64,000 nt of DNA from Rhabdochlamydiaceae bacterium (GCA_019752555.1 JAIELY010000003.1:1-64000), one strand, 5' to 3'; positions 1 to 9,600 are shown, numbered from the stretch's first letter. Notes: generated by a model from the sequence alone, not told the origin. Program-made: numbers and translations.

Positions 1-2337
1 ACAAATCGCTCGAATGCTAACACTTTCCTCAGGAGCCTCTCCTTCTAAAAGCTCTTCGAGCATCAGGTAGCCAATCGGATCGCATTTTTTTAGCTCTTTT
101 ACTCTCGATTTGACAAACTCTGCGTCACCTACTTTATATTCTTTTAATGTTGTGTAGAATTTTCCACGTGATTCGAGATGGGGACCGCTTTGCATGATCT
201 TTTCAAGATCTTGGCCTTTTAAGAGCTTTGTCAGCGCCTTTGGCCCTTTAGTTAAGGGATCTTTTCCAAAATGCGCTTGCAGAGCGAGATAACCATGCAG
301 ATCGTGTTTTTTCACTTGATCTAAGCAATCTTTAACAGCTTTTGGATCAGGTTCGTCTTCAGAGAGCGCATCGATTAAGGCGTTGCGGTGGAAAGGTGGG
401 ATGAGTGTGTTAATATTGTACTGCTTGATGATTTTATCGATTTCTGGTGTTCCCTTATCAGCTGTAAATGATTTGTGCAAGCGGTTCAAGCTTGTATAGT
501 GTCCTGTGCTGCCACCGGATGCTGGCGGATCGAAATGGATAAATAGGCAGTTTTCTTTCTCAATTTGTTCAACTGGCTCCTTTGAGAAGATAGAGAGGAT
601 TTGATCCTTTTTCCTTACTGTTTGTACCAGAACGATATTAGAATCTGTCATTTTTGCAAAACCGAGGAAGAATAGACTGTCCAAGGCGCGTTTTGGTTCA
701 GCGCCATAAAGAGCATAGGTTTTAATTAAGAAGTTTTTCTCTTCTGTTGTATACTTTCCGGTTGTACGGCTGATAAGTTCTTGGATTGCTTCTCTTGTTT
801 TTTTGTCGTTAATGCCCGTTCTAAATGCAGACTTATTTGAGCTCAGCTGAGTAAATGAGGAGATCACTTGGTTAAAGTCATTCTCTTCATGGAATTCTTC
901 CGGATAGTTGTAAAGGTGTTTCATGACATCGCGGCGCATCTCAAGGCCTTTTTCCTTCACTTGGCCGTTCCAGATGTGCTGTGGGTAGTATTTTTTGCTA
1001 TATTGAAATGTAGCATCTGTTAATGCTTCTGCAGCGCAGTCGTTGTTGTCTTCGATCTCAACGTGCTTTCCTTTATACTGAGTTGCGAGCTTTGGGTCTT
1101 TTGTGGTTGAAAGGGTTGTGGGATCAGTTGTGATGTCATTTAATTTTGTTCGCTCGAACACTTTGTAGTTTGAAAAATCATGTGCGCATAAGAATGCTGT
1201 TTTACTTGGATTAAATGTTTTTGTGCGCTTTCCGGCATGGACGAGCTTAAAGTTAGGTTTAGTTCCTCTGACAATGACAATCCCGTCAATTTTTTTCTCA
1301 TCTTTGATGACAGAATCAAGAGCTTCATAGAAGAAAGGCGGGTAATCGGTATTTGAAGCCGCATCAGTATGATTGCGCAGGTAGTTTGCAAATGCCTGCC
1401 TGAGCAGCTCAGCTTCTTTTGTGCCGCTTTTAGGAGGGGTTGCCTTGCCTAGAAGAGCTGTAACTTCATTCCTGTTTAGCGTTTTTGCAGCTCCAAAAAT
1501 TGGCTTGCGGCCTGTGAGTAAGCGATCAAGAACTCTACCATCATGATCTTTAGCCGCAACAAGAATCTCATGCATTTTTTTGCAGTCTTCATTAGAGGCT
1601 TTTTTGCTCTCTAACTTTTCAGCAACTTTTTCTCTTAGTTTTCTAGGATCAATCACAACGCTTGGACGCATCCAGCGGGCCTGAGATGCAATTTGAGTAA
1701 ATAGGTCATTATATGGATTTGGATCTGTGTCATTAAGCTCATGATCGTTCAAGAAAAGAGGCAGGCTATGATGCTGTTCTCGAAGATCAGCACTTTCGGC
1801 CGGATCCGGGAACTCTGGGAACTCTGGGATTTTTGGAAGCTTAATGGATGTGAGTTCTTCTTCCTCTTCCATCGATTCGATTTCAGATTCCTCTTCCACA
1901 TCAGAAGTGTCCTCTAACTCGTCCATGTCCATTTTTGCAGGTTTCTGAGGTTTTGCAGGCGCGTTGGAGCCGAGGAGGGTTCCAATTTTTTCTTCGATTT
2001 TTTCCTTCGTCTTGGGGTCAAATTTGATTTTATCCGTGTATTTTTTCGCGTCAATAGCGTCAGCAGTTCCAATTTTCTTAATTTCAACATCACGCTGCTC
2101 AGCTTTGCCTTTTTTTGAGACGGGAGAAAAGTCTCCCTCTAGGGTTGCAAAGAGGGCAGGAGCTTCCTTTTGGCCTTTAAATATTTTTTTAGCAATCGAA
2201 GCCCAGACGTGCTCGTCGCGCTCACCGTTCAATACGCGATTCTTTCCATCTGTCACTTCCAGCTGGTAGCGCGTTTTGCCGATTGTGACAAACACGGGAG
2301 GAGCTTGTCTAAGAGAGACAGAACGTGTTGAACTCAT
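1..2337 (-). CDS. Large OTU-like cysteine protease candidate, 3' end outside window
   Basis: The frame is open from an ATG at 2337 to the window edge, giving 779 residues without a stop; the C-terminus is missing. There is no signal peptide. Residues about 135-162 form a very acidic Asp/Glu stretch. Cys434 lies in NNDCAAEAL, which fits the OTU nucleophile motif (D-x-x-C-x-x-x-A-L), and His613 lies in GHYTSL, which fits the late OTU histidine motif. The Cys-His distance of 179 residues is at the long end for OTU domains. OTU enzymes cleave ubiquitin chains, and chlamydial OTU proteins (ChlaOTU) are known effectors, so a secreted deubiquitinase is a reasonable inference. Most of the remaining protein resembles nothing I recognise. 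The start has only a weak ribosome site (AAAGGT). The coding call is strong; the OTU assignment is moderate. Confidence 0.6.
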   Translation of the reverse strand, partial: MSSTRSVSLRQAPPVFVTIGKTRYQLEVTDGKNRVLNGERDEHVWASIAKKIFKGQKEAPALFATLEGDFSPVSKKGKAEQRDVEIKKIGTADAIDAKKYTDKIKFDPKTKEKIEEKIGTLLGSNAPAKPQKPAKMDMDELEDTSDVEEESEIESMEEEEELTSIKLPKIPEFPEFPDPAESADLREQHHSLPLFLNDHELNDTDPNPYNDLFTQIASQARWMRPSVVIDPRKLREKVAEKLESKKASNEDCKKMHEILVAAKDHDGRVLDRLLTGRKPIFGAAKTLNRNEVTALLGKATPPKSGTKEAELLRQAFANYLRNHTDAASNTDYPPFFYEALDSVIKDEKKIDGIVIVRGTKPNFKLVHAGKRTKTFNPSKTAFLCAHDFSNYKVFERTKLNDITTDPTTLSTTKDPKLATQYKGKHVEIEDNNDCAAEALTDATFQYSKKYYPQHIWNGQVKEKGLEMRRDVMKHLYNYPEEFHEENDFNQVISSFTQLSSNKSAFRTGINDKKTREAIQELISRTTGKYTTEEKNFLIKTYALYGAEPKRALDSLFFLGFAKMTDSNIVLVQTVRKKDQILSIFSKEPVEQIEKENCLFIHFDPPASGGSTGHYTSLNRLHKSFTADKGTPEIDKIIKQYNINTLIPPFHRNALIDALSEDEPDPKAVKDCLDQVKKHDLHGYLALQAHFGKDPLTKGPKALTKLLKGQDLEKIMQSGPHLESRGKFYTTLKEYKVGDAEFVKSRVKELKKCDPIGYLMLEELLEGEAPEESVSIRAIC

Positions 2338-2368
2338 GAAATTACCTTTGCTTAAAATATATATCTTA

Positions 2369-2374
2369 ATTATA
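2369..2374 (-). promoter_or_regulatory. Possible -10 box for the OTU-like gene
   Basis: The minus strand reads TATAAT here, 32 bases before the ATG at 2337, inside a very AT-rich spacer. No good -35 box is found 16-18 bases upstream, so this is a weak promoter call based on the -10 hexamer alone. Confidence 0.3.
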
Positions 2375-2524
2375 GCAAAGATTGTAATTAATTTAAATTA
2401 AAATCAGAATAAAGTGAAATTAATATACTTAAATGGTTTAATGTGAGCAGCTTTTAACAGAATAAAAGCATTATGCTTCTATTTAGGAATTAAGCTGTTT
2501 AGAATCAATGGCTTAAAGGGGGAG

Positions 2525-4357
2525 TTATTCGACTGTGACCGACTTTGCGAGATTGCGGGGCTGGTCGATCTCGGTGCCCCGCTCTAAGGCCACATAGTAC
2601 GCAAAGAGCTGGCAGGCGACCGAATAGGGGATGCTGGCGAGCTCATCGCAGACAGGAGGCATCCACAGGGTATGGGTAGCGATCTTTTCGATCTGGGGGG
2701 CTCCCACGGGGCTCAGGGCTAAGATCGGGGCTCCTCGGGCTTGGGCTTCCATGAGATTGCTTAGGAGCTTGGGGTAGGTGTGGAGGTTGCCGCAGAGTGC
2801 GATAATGGGCATTTCAGGGTCGATGAGCGCTATGGGGCCATGCTTCATTTCACCCGCTGGGTAGCCCTGGGCATTTAAATAGCTGATCTCTTTAAGTTTG
2901 AGGGCAGCCTCAAGGCTTGTCGTGAACATGTAATGGCGGCCGAGGAAGAAAAAATGGGGGAAATGGGCATAGTGTTCTGCTAAGCGGCGGATCGTCTCTT
3001 TTTGTTGCAGGACCATTTCAACCTTTTCAGGCAGCGCTTGGAGCTCAGAGATAAAGGCTTGTCCCTCTTCTTTGCTCATATGTCTAAGGCGCGCCATCAT
3101 AAGAGTGAATAAAGAGAGGACGGCCAGTTGGCTCGTAAAGGCCTTTGTCGAGCAGACGCTGATTTCAGGACCTGCGCGCAAAAACAGAGTGCAGTCAGCC
3201 TCACGTGTGAGTGTTGAGTTGCGGACGTTGCAAATCGCAAGTACTTTTGCGCCTTTACTTCTCACTTCGCGTACTGCTGCGATCGTATCGAGAGTCTCTC
3301 CAGATTGGGAAATTGCGATCACAAGAGTGTCTTCTGAGATGATCGGGTTTTTGTAGCGGAACTCTGAGGCGATCTCAGCTTGAGTGGGGATCCGGGCTTT
3401 ATCTTCTAAAAGGGAGGCTGCGATCAGCCCAGCATGCCAAGAGGTGCCGCAGGCGAGGATCACAATGCGCCGGACGGCGAGCAGATCAGACGGGGAAAAG
3501 GTGAGGTTTTCAAATTCTGCAGTTCCAAAGTCTGGGATCATCCGGTTGTGGATTGCCTGTTGGATGGTCTGAGGTTGTTCTGAGATCTCTTTGAGCATGA
3601 AGTGGGCATAGCCATTTTTGGAAATCTCTTTACTCTCGGTTGTGAGCTTCTCTGTGTTTTTATGAACAAGCGAAGAGCTCGCATCGAAAACATCCACTTT
3701 TTCCGGGGTAATGACTGCAATTTCATCGTTGCGCAGGAACATCACATCCAAGTCATTTTCATTAAATGCGTTCGCATCGGAAGAGACAAACGCTTCATGA
3801 CGGATCGGATTGTGGCCGATTGCGATCGGATTTTCTCTTGCGGCTGCGATGATTTGATGGGGGTGGTTTTGATGGATGAGCGCGATCCCCCAAAACCCTT
3901 GGAGCATCGAAAGCGCTTTTTGCACGGCAGCCAAAAGATCCCCTTGATAGCAATCCGAGACGAGCTGTGCGATCACTTCAGTATCGGTATCGGAGTAAAA
4001 TTCTTTGCCTTTCGATCGGAGCATCTCTCTGAGTTCAGCATGGTTTTCAATGATCCCATTATGTACTACTGCGATCTGTTGAGTTTGATCGAAATGGGGA
4101 TGCGCGTTTTCTTTCGTGGGTTTTCCATGCGTTGCCCATCGGGTATGGGCGATTGCCATATCGAGATACAAAGCGGTCTGTTTCAAGGCTTCTTCAAGAG
4201 CGTAGATCTTTCCCACCTCTTTGCATGAATACATCTTACCTTCTGAGACTCCCGCAATTCCTGCCGAATCATAGCCGCGGTACTCGAGGTTTTTAAGTCC
4301 AGTTAAGCAGAGGTGCGCGGGGTTGCGCGGGCCGACATATCCAAAAATGCCACACAT
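2525..4357 (-). CDS. glmS: Glutamine-fructose-6-phosphate aminotransferase
   Basis: GlmS makes glucosamine-6-phosphate from fructose-6-phosphate and glutamine, the entry step to UDP-GlcNAc for lipid A and peptidoglycan precursors. The start is set at 4357 because the protein must begin MCGIFGYVG, with Cys2 becoming the N-terminal nucleophile of the glutaminase domain; a longer reading frame adds 38 residues that do not belong to the family. Order: class II glutaminase (1-~220), then two SIS isomerase domains, the first with the phosphosugar-binding stretch CGTSWHAG and SQSGET, the second towards the end. The last residues AKSVTVE are the classic GlmS tail. At 610 residues it has full length and all key motifs. 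It is divergent from the thioesterase gene that follows on the plus strand. Confidence 0.97.
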   Translation of the reverse strand: MCGIFGYVGPRNPAHLCLTGLKNLEYRGYDSAGIAGVSEGKMYSCKEVGKIYALEEALKQTALYLDMAIAHTRWATHGKPTKENAHPHFDQTQQIAVVHNGIIENHAELREMLRSKGKEFYSDTDTEVIAQLVSDCYQGDLLAAVQKALSMLQGFWGIALIHQNHPHQIIAAARENPIAIGHNPIRHEAFVSSDANAFNENDLDVMFLRNDEIAVITPEKVDVFDASSSLVHKNTEKLTTESKEISKNGYAHFMLKEISEQPQTIQQAIHNRMIPDFGTAEFENLTFSPSDLLAVRRIVILACGTSWHAGLIAASLLEDKARIPTQAEIASEFRYKNPIISEDTLVIAISQSGETLDTIAAVREVRSKGAKVLAICNVRNSTLTREADCTLFLRAGPEISVCSTKAFTSQLAVLSLFTLMMARLRHMSKEEGQAFISELQALPEKVEMVLQQKETIRRLAEHYAHFPHFFFLGRHYMFTTSLEAALKLKEISYLNAQGYPAGEMKHGPIALIDPEMPIIALCGNLHTYPKLLSNLMEAQARGAPILALSPVGAPQIEKIATHTLWMPPVCDELASIPYSVACQLFAYYVALERGTEIDQPRNLAKSVTVE

Positions 4358-4508
4358 GGTCGTTGATTCCCGATCTATTTTTTTTGCATCATACCTCAAG
4401 ATCCCTCCATTTGGCATCAAAAAAATGCCGCAAGAGGGGCACTTTTGAAAAATGGGAGGAGTTGATTTCAATGTGCGGAATAATAATTGTCTATTGTTTA
4501 AATGAATT

Positions 4509-4538
4509 AGATTAAAATAATCTGTGTTTTTGTATAAT
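4509..4538 (+). promoter_or_regulatory. Putative promoter with overlapping palindrome before the thioesterase gene
   Basis: A perfect TATAAT lies at 4533-4538, 28 bases before the chosen ATG at 4566. Just upstream, 4509-4523 is an inverted repeat AGATTA-AAA-TAATCT that occupies the spacer and -35 side, where a repressor could bind. There is no strong -35 hexamer. Confidence 0.35.
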
Positions 4539-4565
4539 AAAATTAATGAGGAGAGGGCTTGTTTG

Positions 4566-5075
4566 ATGTCTGAGCTTAAAGGAAAACCTGTTTCTGCTTC
4601 TGCAGTTCACGATCACACCTACAAAGTGTTTCCCAATGATCTCAATTCTTATGGAACGGTCTTTGGAGGGCTTGTGATGGCGACATTAGATCGGATTGCC
4701 CTTGTTGTTGCAGAACGGCACAGCGAGCGCACGTGTGTGACTGTCTCTGTCGATTCGATGCATTTTCTCGCGCCCGCAGAGCGTGGAGATATCCTCATTT
4801 TTAAAGCCTCAATCAACCGTGCCTGGCGCACTTCAATGGAGATTGGAGTTAAGGTCCTTGCAGAACACTACCAGACGGGCGCAAAAAAACACATTTTGTC
4901 TGCGTATTTTACTTTTGTTTCTGTCGACGAACAAAGGAGGCCTGTCGAAGTCCCTCCTGTCCTTCCCAAAACACAGATCGAAGAGCGGCGCTACCGAGAG
5001 GCAGATGATAGACGGCGCCACCGTCAGATCGAAAAGGAAGAGCGTCATAAGCGGCGCAAAGAAGAGGGATCTTAA
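4566..5075 (+). CDS. Hotdog-fold acyl-CoA thioesterase (YciA/BACH type)
   Basis: This 169-residue protein hydrolyses acyl-CoA thioesters if it follows its family. The hotdog core includes [17 protein letters not shown], which carries the Asn and GG typical of the YciA/acyl-CoA hydrolase group, and later strands such as [18 protein letters not shown]. The C-terminal 35 residues are almost all charged (Arg, Glu, Lys), an unusual basic/acidic tail. I chose ATG 4566 over an in-frame ATG at 4524 because GAGGAG lies at the right distance before 4566. Its stop overlaps the stop of the convergent methyltransferase gene by four bases. Chlamydiae carry a single-domain thioesterase of this type, so the family call is firm and the substrate is open. 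Confidence 0.85.
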   Translation: MSELKGKPVSASAVHDHTYKVFPNDLNSYGTVFGGLVMATLDRIALVVAERHSERTCVTVSVDSMHFLAPAERGDILIFKASINRAWRTSMEIGVKVLAEHYQTGAKKHILSAYFTFVSVDEQRRPVEVPPVLPKTQIEERRYREADDRRRHRQIEKEERHKRRKEEGS

Positions 5076-5836
5076 TTTTTTTGTGCGGCAATCGCAAGAA
5101 ACAGCGGAAATTCCTGGCGGCTCCGGTTTTCAACAGATGCCATCTTTCCCGTGCTCTTCTTATCGGAACACCATTCCTCAATTGCGCTGATGTTAAATCC
5201 CGCTTCTTTGAGTAGTCTAGTGTAGGTAGAGAGCGGCCGATGGAACGACCACGTTGTTGGGGAGTCATTCTTTTGGCTCGGATGGGTCTGAATCGGGATT
5301 TTTAAAGCGCTCATGTACATATCTAGACGGCGGTATTGCAATTTCTTTTGAGGATCGATTCCCCAGTGGGATTGGCGAGGGATCCGAAAACAGGGGTGGT
5401 TGATCACAAGAACTAAGGTGCCTTGGGATTTAAGCGCCAAAGAGGCTGTTTGAAAGAGTGTCTCAGGAGAGTCGATGTTTTGCAGCGCTAGGATGCACGC
5501 GGCGTGGGTAAACGGGGGATGGTCAAGGGTGAGCGGGAGATTGAGGTCGTGTACCGCAAAGAGGTGCGATGGGTGCACCCTTGTCTGTTTTGCGCTTTGG
5601 ATTAATGAGCGGGAGGCATCCACTCCTAAATAGGAAACCGCTTTGGGAATGTGCCTGGCTAAAATCCCTTGGCCGCAAGCTAAGTCGAGCAAAGAATCGT
5701 TTGGTTTTAGACCTAATAACTTAAGAGCGCCCGGCAAAACAACCTGCCGGTGGTAGTAATGTCCCTGGGCTCCTACGGTCTTATCATACCAGAGGGAAGA
5801 AGATTCCCAAGATGTATCTATATGTCTGTCTTTCAT
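5072..5836 (-). CDS. Class I SAM-dependent methyltransferase
   Basis: This 254-residue protein has the Rossmann motif [10 protein letters not shown], followed by the acidic motif II (YLGVDAS) and a motif IV-like stretch ([12 protein letters not shown]). After motif V it reads [16 protein letters not shown], a feature of small-molecule or lipid methyltransferases of the Methyltransf_11/25 type. The substrate cannot be read from the sequence. It converges on the thioesterase gene, sharing the TTAA at the stop codons. No operon partner lies upstream within 150 bases. Confidence 0.75.
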   Translation of the reverse strand: MKDRHIDTSWESSSLWYDKTVGAQGHYYHRQVVLPGALKLLGLKPNDSLLDLACGQGILARHIPKAVSYLGVDASRSLIQSAKQTRVHPSHLFAVHDLNLPLTLDHPPFTHAACILALQNIDSPETLFQTASLALKSQGTLVLVINHPCFRIPRQSHWGIDPQKKLQYRRLDMYMSALKIPIQTHPSQKNDSPTTWSFHRPLSTYTRLLKEAGFNISAIEEWCSDKKSTGKMASVENRSRQEFPLFLAIAAQKN

Positions 5837-5887
5837 AGAAGAGATTATCGCTGATCGGTTAGAAAAGATGCAAGCAGGGTTTATGCT

Positions 5888-5926
5888 AAAAAAAAGAGAC
5901 AGGTTGCTTTAACACAACCTGTCTCT
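5888..5926 (-). terminator. Rho-independent terminator of the Ser-rich gene
   Basis: A perfect 12-bp stem (5895-5906 with 5915-5926, loop of 8) is followed on the minus strand by seven T residues. It lies 64 bases after the stop of the Ser-rich gene. Confidence 0.9.
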
Positions 5927-5989
5927 AAAAGAACCCCTTTCCTTAAAGCCTTAGCTTAAGAAAAGTGCGCTATAGGCTAACGCTTATTC

Positions 5990-8110
5990 TTAGTTTGTTC
6001 CTAGTGCTCGGCTTTCAAACGCGGTAAGAGCACGGTTCACGTTCGAAGCAAAAGTTCCACGAGCTGTTTGCGAAGACTTTGCTGCTTTTAATGCACTTTG
6101 GAAATCTTTTTTTGCAACGGCTTTGAAATCCGCAGCAAAATGTTTTTGCTCATCAGAAGGTAGCATATCGTATGCACCCTGAGCTTTCGTTGCGAAATCA
6201 GCTCCTTTACCAGTGACCATGCCTTCAAGACTTCTGAAGCTCTTTAGAGCTTTATCGGTCTTTTGCTCGTCGGTAAGAGCTGTCTTCTTCGTCGTCTTAG
6301 AAGACTTAGACGACTTAGAAGTAGATTTAGATGAAAAAACAAATGACTCTAAGTTACTGTAGTCGATGCTATCTGCTGCAGGTTTAACAGATGTAGCTGA
6401 AGAAGCTATCTTTGCTGGAACAACTGTTGGTGTTTTTGGAGCAGCTTTTGTCTTAGACGAACTTGTCTTAGACGAAGAAGAGCTTTTCTTTGTAGGTACT
6501 ACAGGCTTTGTAGGTGCTTTTGTAGGTACTGTAGGTACTTTTGATGATTTACTGTGCTTAGACTTCTTCTTGTCAGCAGCAGGTTTTGGTTGCTCGATAA
6601 AAGAGTTAAAGTAATCATCATTAGTAACTTGCTCTTCAACTGCATTAGAACCTTCATCAGAACTTTGTTCTTGAGGTGCAGTAGTTTTTTCTTGTTTGTT
6701 AGACTTAGCAGCAGGGTTCAACTGACCCATTAGATCGTCACATTCGTCAAATAGAGCTTCTGTGGTTTTCTTACCGCTTGTGTCAGCAACTTCTTTGCTT
6801 GAGTGAGAACTAGATGACGCATTGCTGCTGCCTTGAACTTCATCAGATGCAACATCATCTTCAACTCCAAAACTAGAACCAGCATCAGAAGCCTTTTTGC
6901 TGCTACTTGCGCTAGTTTCTTCCGGTTGGCTAGATTGGCTAGCATCAGAAGAAGACAGCTCAGCTGCTTCAGACGATCCTCCAGTTGATTCAGACGATCC
7001 TTCAGAAGGGATAGATGACGCACTGCTTGAAGCATTACTATCAGATGCTTGATCAGATGATGAGCGAACTGATTCTGAACCTGATTGGCTGCTGCTAGAA
7101 GAGCTGCTAGAGCTAGATTCTTGAGGTGCAGGAGCTTTTTGTTTTGCTGCGGCTTTTGCTGCGGCTTTTTGTTCTTCTTCGATAGTGGTTTTTACCATGA
7201 TCGGAATCAAAGCAGGAGCAATTTTCGCTTTTTTAAATATAGCTGTGAGTTGTGCTTCTCTAGCTTTAAGAGCCGTAGCTTGAGCTGCAGCATCTTTCTG
7301 TGCTTGTTTGTCTTGTTTCGCTTGAGCTTTAGCAGCATCGGCAGCAGCTTTAGCAGCTTCTGCAGCTGCAGCTTGTGCATCAGCTTCAGCTTTAAGGCGC
7401 GCTGCTTCTTGAGCTTGAGCTTGGTTTTGTTTACGTGTGGTATTTAAACCATTGAGCTCAGTTTCAAATTGTCCCAAAGTAGCTCGAGCGTCAGTTACAA
7501 ACTGAGATTTAGGGAAGTGCTGCTCAACGCGTGAGATGTCAGAACCAAAGTTAACGAGCATTTGTCTAGCTTCTTGAATTCTAGCCTTAGAAAAATCTGT
7601 TGCAATCTCAGTTTGGATAGTCTGAAAAATGCCTCTAATATCAGCTGCACGAGTGTGAACTTGCTCAGAGTCAATATCGTTAAAGCGTGAAACGAGGGTA
7701 ATTGCGTCTCGTTGAACATTGGTTACAGCCGTGTTAACTTTCGCGTGCATTTCATCTCTATAGGCTCTAAGTGGCTTTTTCGGCGTATCACCGGTAACGT
7801 CTTTTGTAAGTCGGTTAGTAGCGAATTTTGTATTGCGAGCAACGATACCGTCAAATCCTACTCTTTTTGTTCCTGATACTGTAGACTCTGAATATAGACG
7901 CTCGAGGAAGCTCACTGTCTTGTCGACAAGTCTTCCTAATGCTGTACGGTCATTCGGGTCAAGATCAGTCTGTTCGCCTAGTAAGGTTATTACTTCCTGA
8001 CTTGCAGCACCAGCTTGGAACTGAGTCTCAAGAAGGTACTTTGATTGATAATCAAATGAGTTGAAATCTGTTGCAGGTCTTCCAGAAGCAGACGATGAAG
8101 AAGATGCCAT
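5990..8110 (-). CDS. Large Ser-rich, low-complexity coiled-coil protein
   Basis: I do not recognise this 706-residue protein. It starts MASSSSSASG, then has a helical N-terminal part (to about 230), an Ala/Lys/Gln-rich coiled coil (about 225-330), a long Ser-rich acidic stretch (about 330-450), a Lys/Pro/Thr/Ser stretch (about 500-620, with repeated PTVPTKAP-like and SSKSSK units) and a compact Ala/Lys-rich C-terminal segment. There is no signal peptide or membrane segment. The ATG has a strong GGAGGAA site, and a strong terminator follows, so it is a well-expressed single-gene unit. The composition suits a secreted effector or a DNA/structural-protein role, but nothing fixes the function. 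Plus-strand frames across it are shadows of the repetitive codons. Confidence 0.8.
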   Translation of the reverse strand: MASSSSSASGRPATDFNSFDYQSKYLLETQFQAGAASQEVITLLGEQTDLDPNDRTALGRLVDKTVSFLERLYSESTVSGTKRVGFDGIVARNTKFATNRLTKDVTGDTPKKPLRAYRDEMHAKVNTAVTNVQRDAITLVSRFNDIDSEQVHTRAADIRGIFQTIQTEIATDFSKARIQEARQMLVNFGSDISRVEQHFPKSQFVTDARATLGQFETELNGLNTTRKQNQAQAQEAARLKAEADAQAAAAEAAKAAADAAKAQAKQDKQAQKDAAAQATALKAREAQLTAIFKKAKIAPALIPIMVKTTIEEEQKAAAKAAAKQKAPAPQESSSSSSSSSSQSGSESVRSSSDQASDSNASSSASSIPSEGSSESTGGSSEAAELSSSDASQSSQPEETSASSSKKASDAGSSFGVEDDVASDEVQGSSNASSSSHSSKEVADTSGKKTTEALFDECDDLMGQLNPAAKSNKQEKTTAPQEQSSDEGSNAVEEQVTNDDYFNSFIEQPKPAADKKKSKHSKSSKVPTVPTKAPTKPVVPTKKSSSSSKTSSSKTKAAPKTPTVVPAKIASSATSVKPAADSIDYSNLESFVFSSKSTSKSSKSSKTTKKTALTDEQKTDKALKSFRSLEGMVTGKGADFATKAQGAYDMLPSDEQKHFAADFKAVAKKDFQSALKAAKSSQTARGTFASNVNRALTAFESRALGTN

Positions 8111-8551
8111 AAGTTCCTCCAGAACTTTATATTCTAGCCTGCTTTGGTTCTATGTGTGCAGGGCTAGATTTGTGTTAAAAAAATATTTTTTACAATACGA
8201 TTTCTTTTGCGTGTAAAGTGTTGCTTTTACTTGGCAATTATTTTACAAAAAGAGGTTCAATTAAGTCAACTGATTGATCGTTTCTGTATTTAATAAATTT
8301 AAATGTTTATGTTTTTGATAAAAATATTCGATTCTTTTCTCTGGTTGTTTGTTAATTTAAATTAATAATTATTATTTATACGGAGGGATAGAGTCCCTAA
8401 GGTCAGCTCTAACAGCCTGATTTTAAGTTGATCAAACCCCCTTCGGTGAGTTTAGAGGTTTGAAATAGCAAAAGGCGAGGTTACTTCAAATGTTGTTGTA
8501 TGCTATAACGCTAAACTAAATGTTTTCTTACTTATCAAAAGGGGAACGATC
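8111..8551. other. Intergenic region, 441 bases
   Basis: This AT-rich spacer separates the divergent Ser-rich and MgtE-like genes. I see an inverted repeat TCAAACC/GGTTTGA (8432-8438 and 8457-8463) with an 18-base loop and a TATAAC hexamer near 8502 that could serve the plus-strand gene. I see no open frame or RNA gene. Confidence 0.5.
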
Positions 8552-9532
8552 ATGACTCACACCGACTATTCTCGACCTGTTAAGGACTTTGCCATTGCCA
8601 TTCACACGATGCTTAAAGTCGATCAGACGATCGAAGAGGCTATCGAATCGCTCCGGATGCGTAAAATTGATGAAAAAGTCATTTATTTCTATGTGGTTGA
8701 TGACAGCGAGAGGCTCCAGGGGGTTGTGCCGACCCGTACACTGTTATTAAAAGACCCTAGGTCATCTATTGCGGATGTGATGAAAAAAGGGGTGATTAGC
8801 TTAAAAGAGACCCAGACGCTCCAGGAGGCTATCGAGTTATTGGCATCCCACCACTTGTTAGCACTGCCTGTTGTCGATGAAGAGCTTCGGCTTAAAGGGG
8901 CAATTGATATTCAGCTGTACTTAGAAGAGACAATTGATTTGGCAGATGCGCGCCATAGCCATGATGTCTTTCAGATTTTGGGCTTGACGCTCGAAGAGGG
9001 GAAGCAAAGGACTCCATGGAAGAGTTATCGGATTCGGATGCCTTGGATTTTGTGCAATATGGTAGGCGGCGTCGCTTGTGCTGTGATCTCTTGGATTTTT
9101 GAATTAGTGCTTGCAAAATTCTTGCTTTTAGCGATGTTTATTCCTTTAATTTTGACATTAAGCGAGTCGATTTCGATGCAGTCGATGACCCAAAGCTTGC
9201 ATTTGGTGCGCCACCCGAAGATTTCTTGGAGAAAGGTTTTCGAGCGGGTTTTCATCGAGGGGAGGATGGTCCTGCTTTTATCGAGCACTTGCGGGGTTAC
9301 GGTGGGATTGGTTTCCCTGTTGTGGGGAGGTGGAGTGATGGCTTCTTTAACAATTGCTGTTTCGTTATTAGTGTCTATTAGCGTTTCAGCATCTATTGGG
9401 GCATCGATTCCGCTGCTTCTTCATGCAAAACAACTCGATCCAAAGGTCGCATCAGGGCCTGTTGTATTGATGTTTGCTGATGTGATTACGACGTTGATCT
9501 ATCTGTCGTTGGCGACCTGGTGGCTTATCTAG
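8552..9532 (+). CDS. mgtE: Short MgtE-like magnesium transporter (CBS pair plus membrane domain)
   Basis: MgtE proteins are gated Mg2+ channels in the inner membrane. This protein has 326 residues against the usual 450 or so. It begins almost directly with the CBS pair (about 15-130: VKDFAIAIHTMLKV, then SIADVMKKGVISL), followed by the five-helix MgtE membrane domain (about 165-326). The late motif VASGPVVLMFADVITT matches the conserved ASGP...D segment at the pore. The N-terminal helical MgtE_N domain is absent, which in the studied family forms part of the Mg2+ sensor, so gating may differ. The start has GGGGAA upstream. It converges on the APC permease gene. Confidence 0.85.
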   Translation: MTHTDYSRPVKDFAIAIHTMLKVDQTIEEAIESLRMRKIDEKVIYFYVVDDSERLQGVVPTRTLLLKDPRSSIADVMKKGVISLKETQTLQEAIELLASHHLLALPVVDEELRLKGAIDIQLYLEETIDLADARHSHDVFQILGLTLEEGKQRTPWKSYRIRMPWILCNMVGGVACAVISWIFELVLAKFLLLAMFIPLILTLSESISMQSMTQSLHLVRHPKISWRKVFERVFIEGRMVLLLSSTCGVTVGLVSLLWGGGVMASLTIAVSLLVSISVSASIGASIPLLLHAKQLDPKVASGPVVLMFADVITTLIYLSLATWWLI

Positions 9533-9600
9533 TATTGATTCATCCCTACCACTGTGACTAGCGTCAAAGCGGCAGGGATTTATGGAAATCAACACCAGTG

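Noticed and set aside
3602..4228. 208-codon plus-strand frame
   Set aside because: It lies fully opposite to glmS, whose protein is certain; it is a shadow frame.
4357..4471. 38-residue N-terminal extension of glmS
   Set aside because: The nucleophile Cys must follow Met1, so translation has to begin at 4357.
7085..7447. 120-codon plus-strand frame rich in Phe, Ser and Cys
   Set aside because: It is the antisense shadow of the Ala/Ser-rich region of the 706-residue protein.
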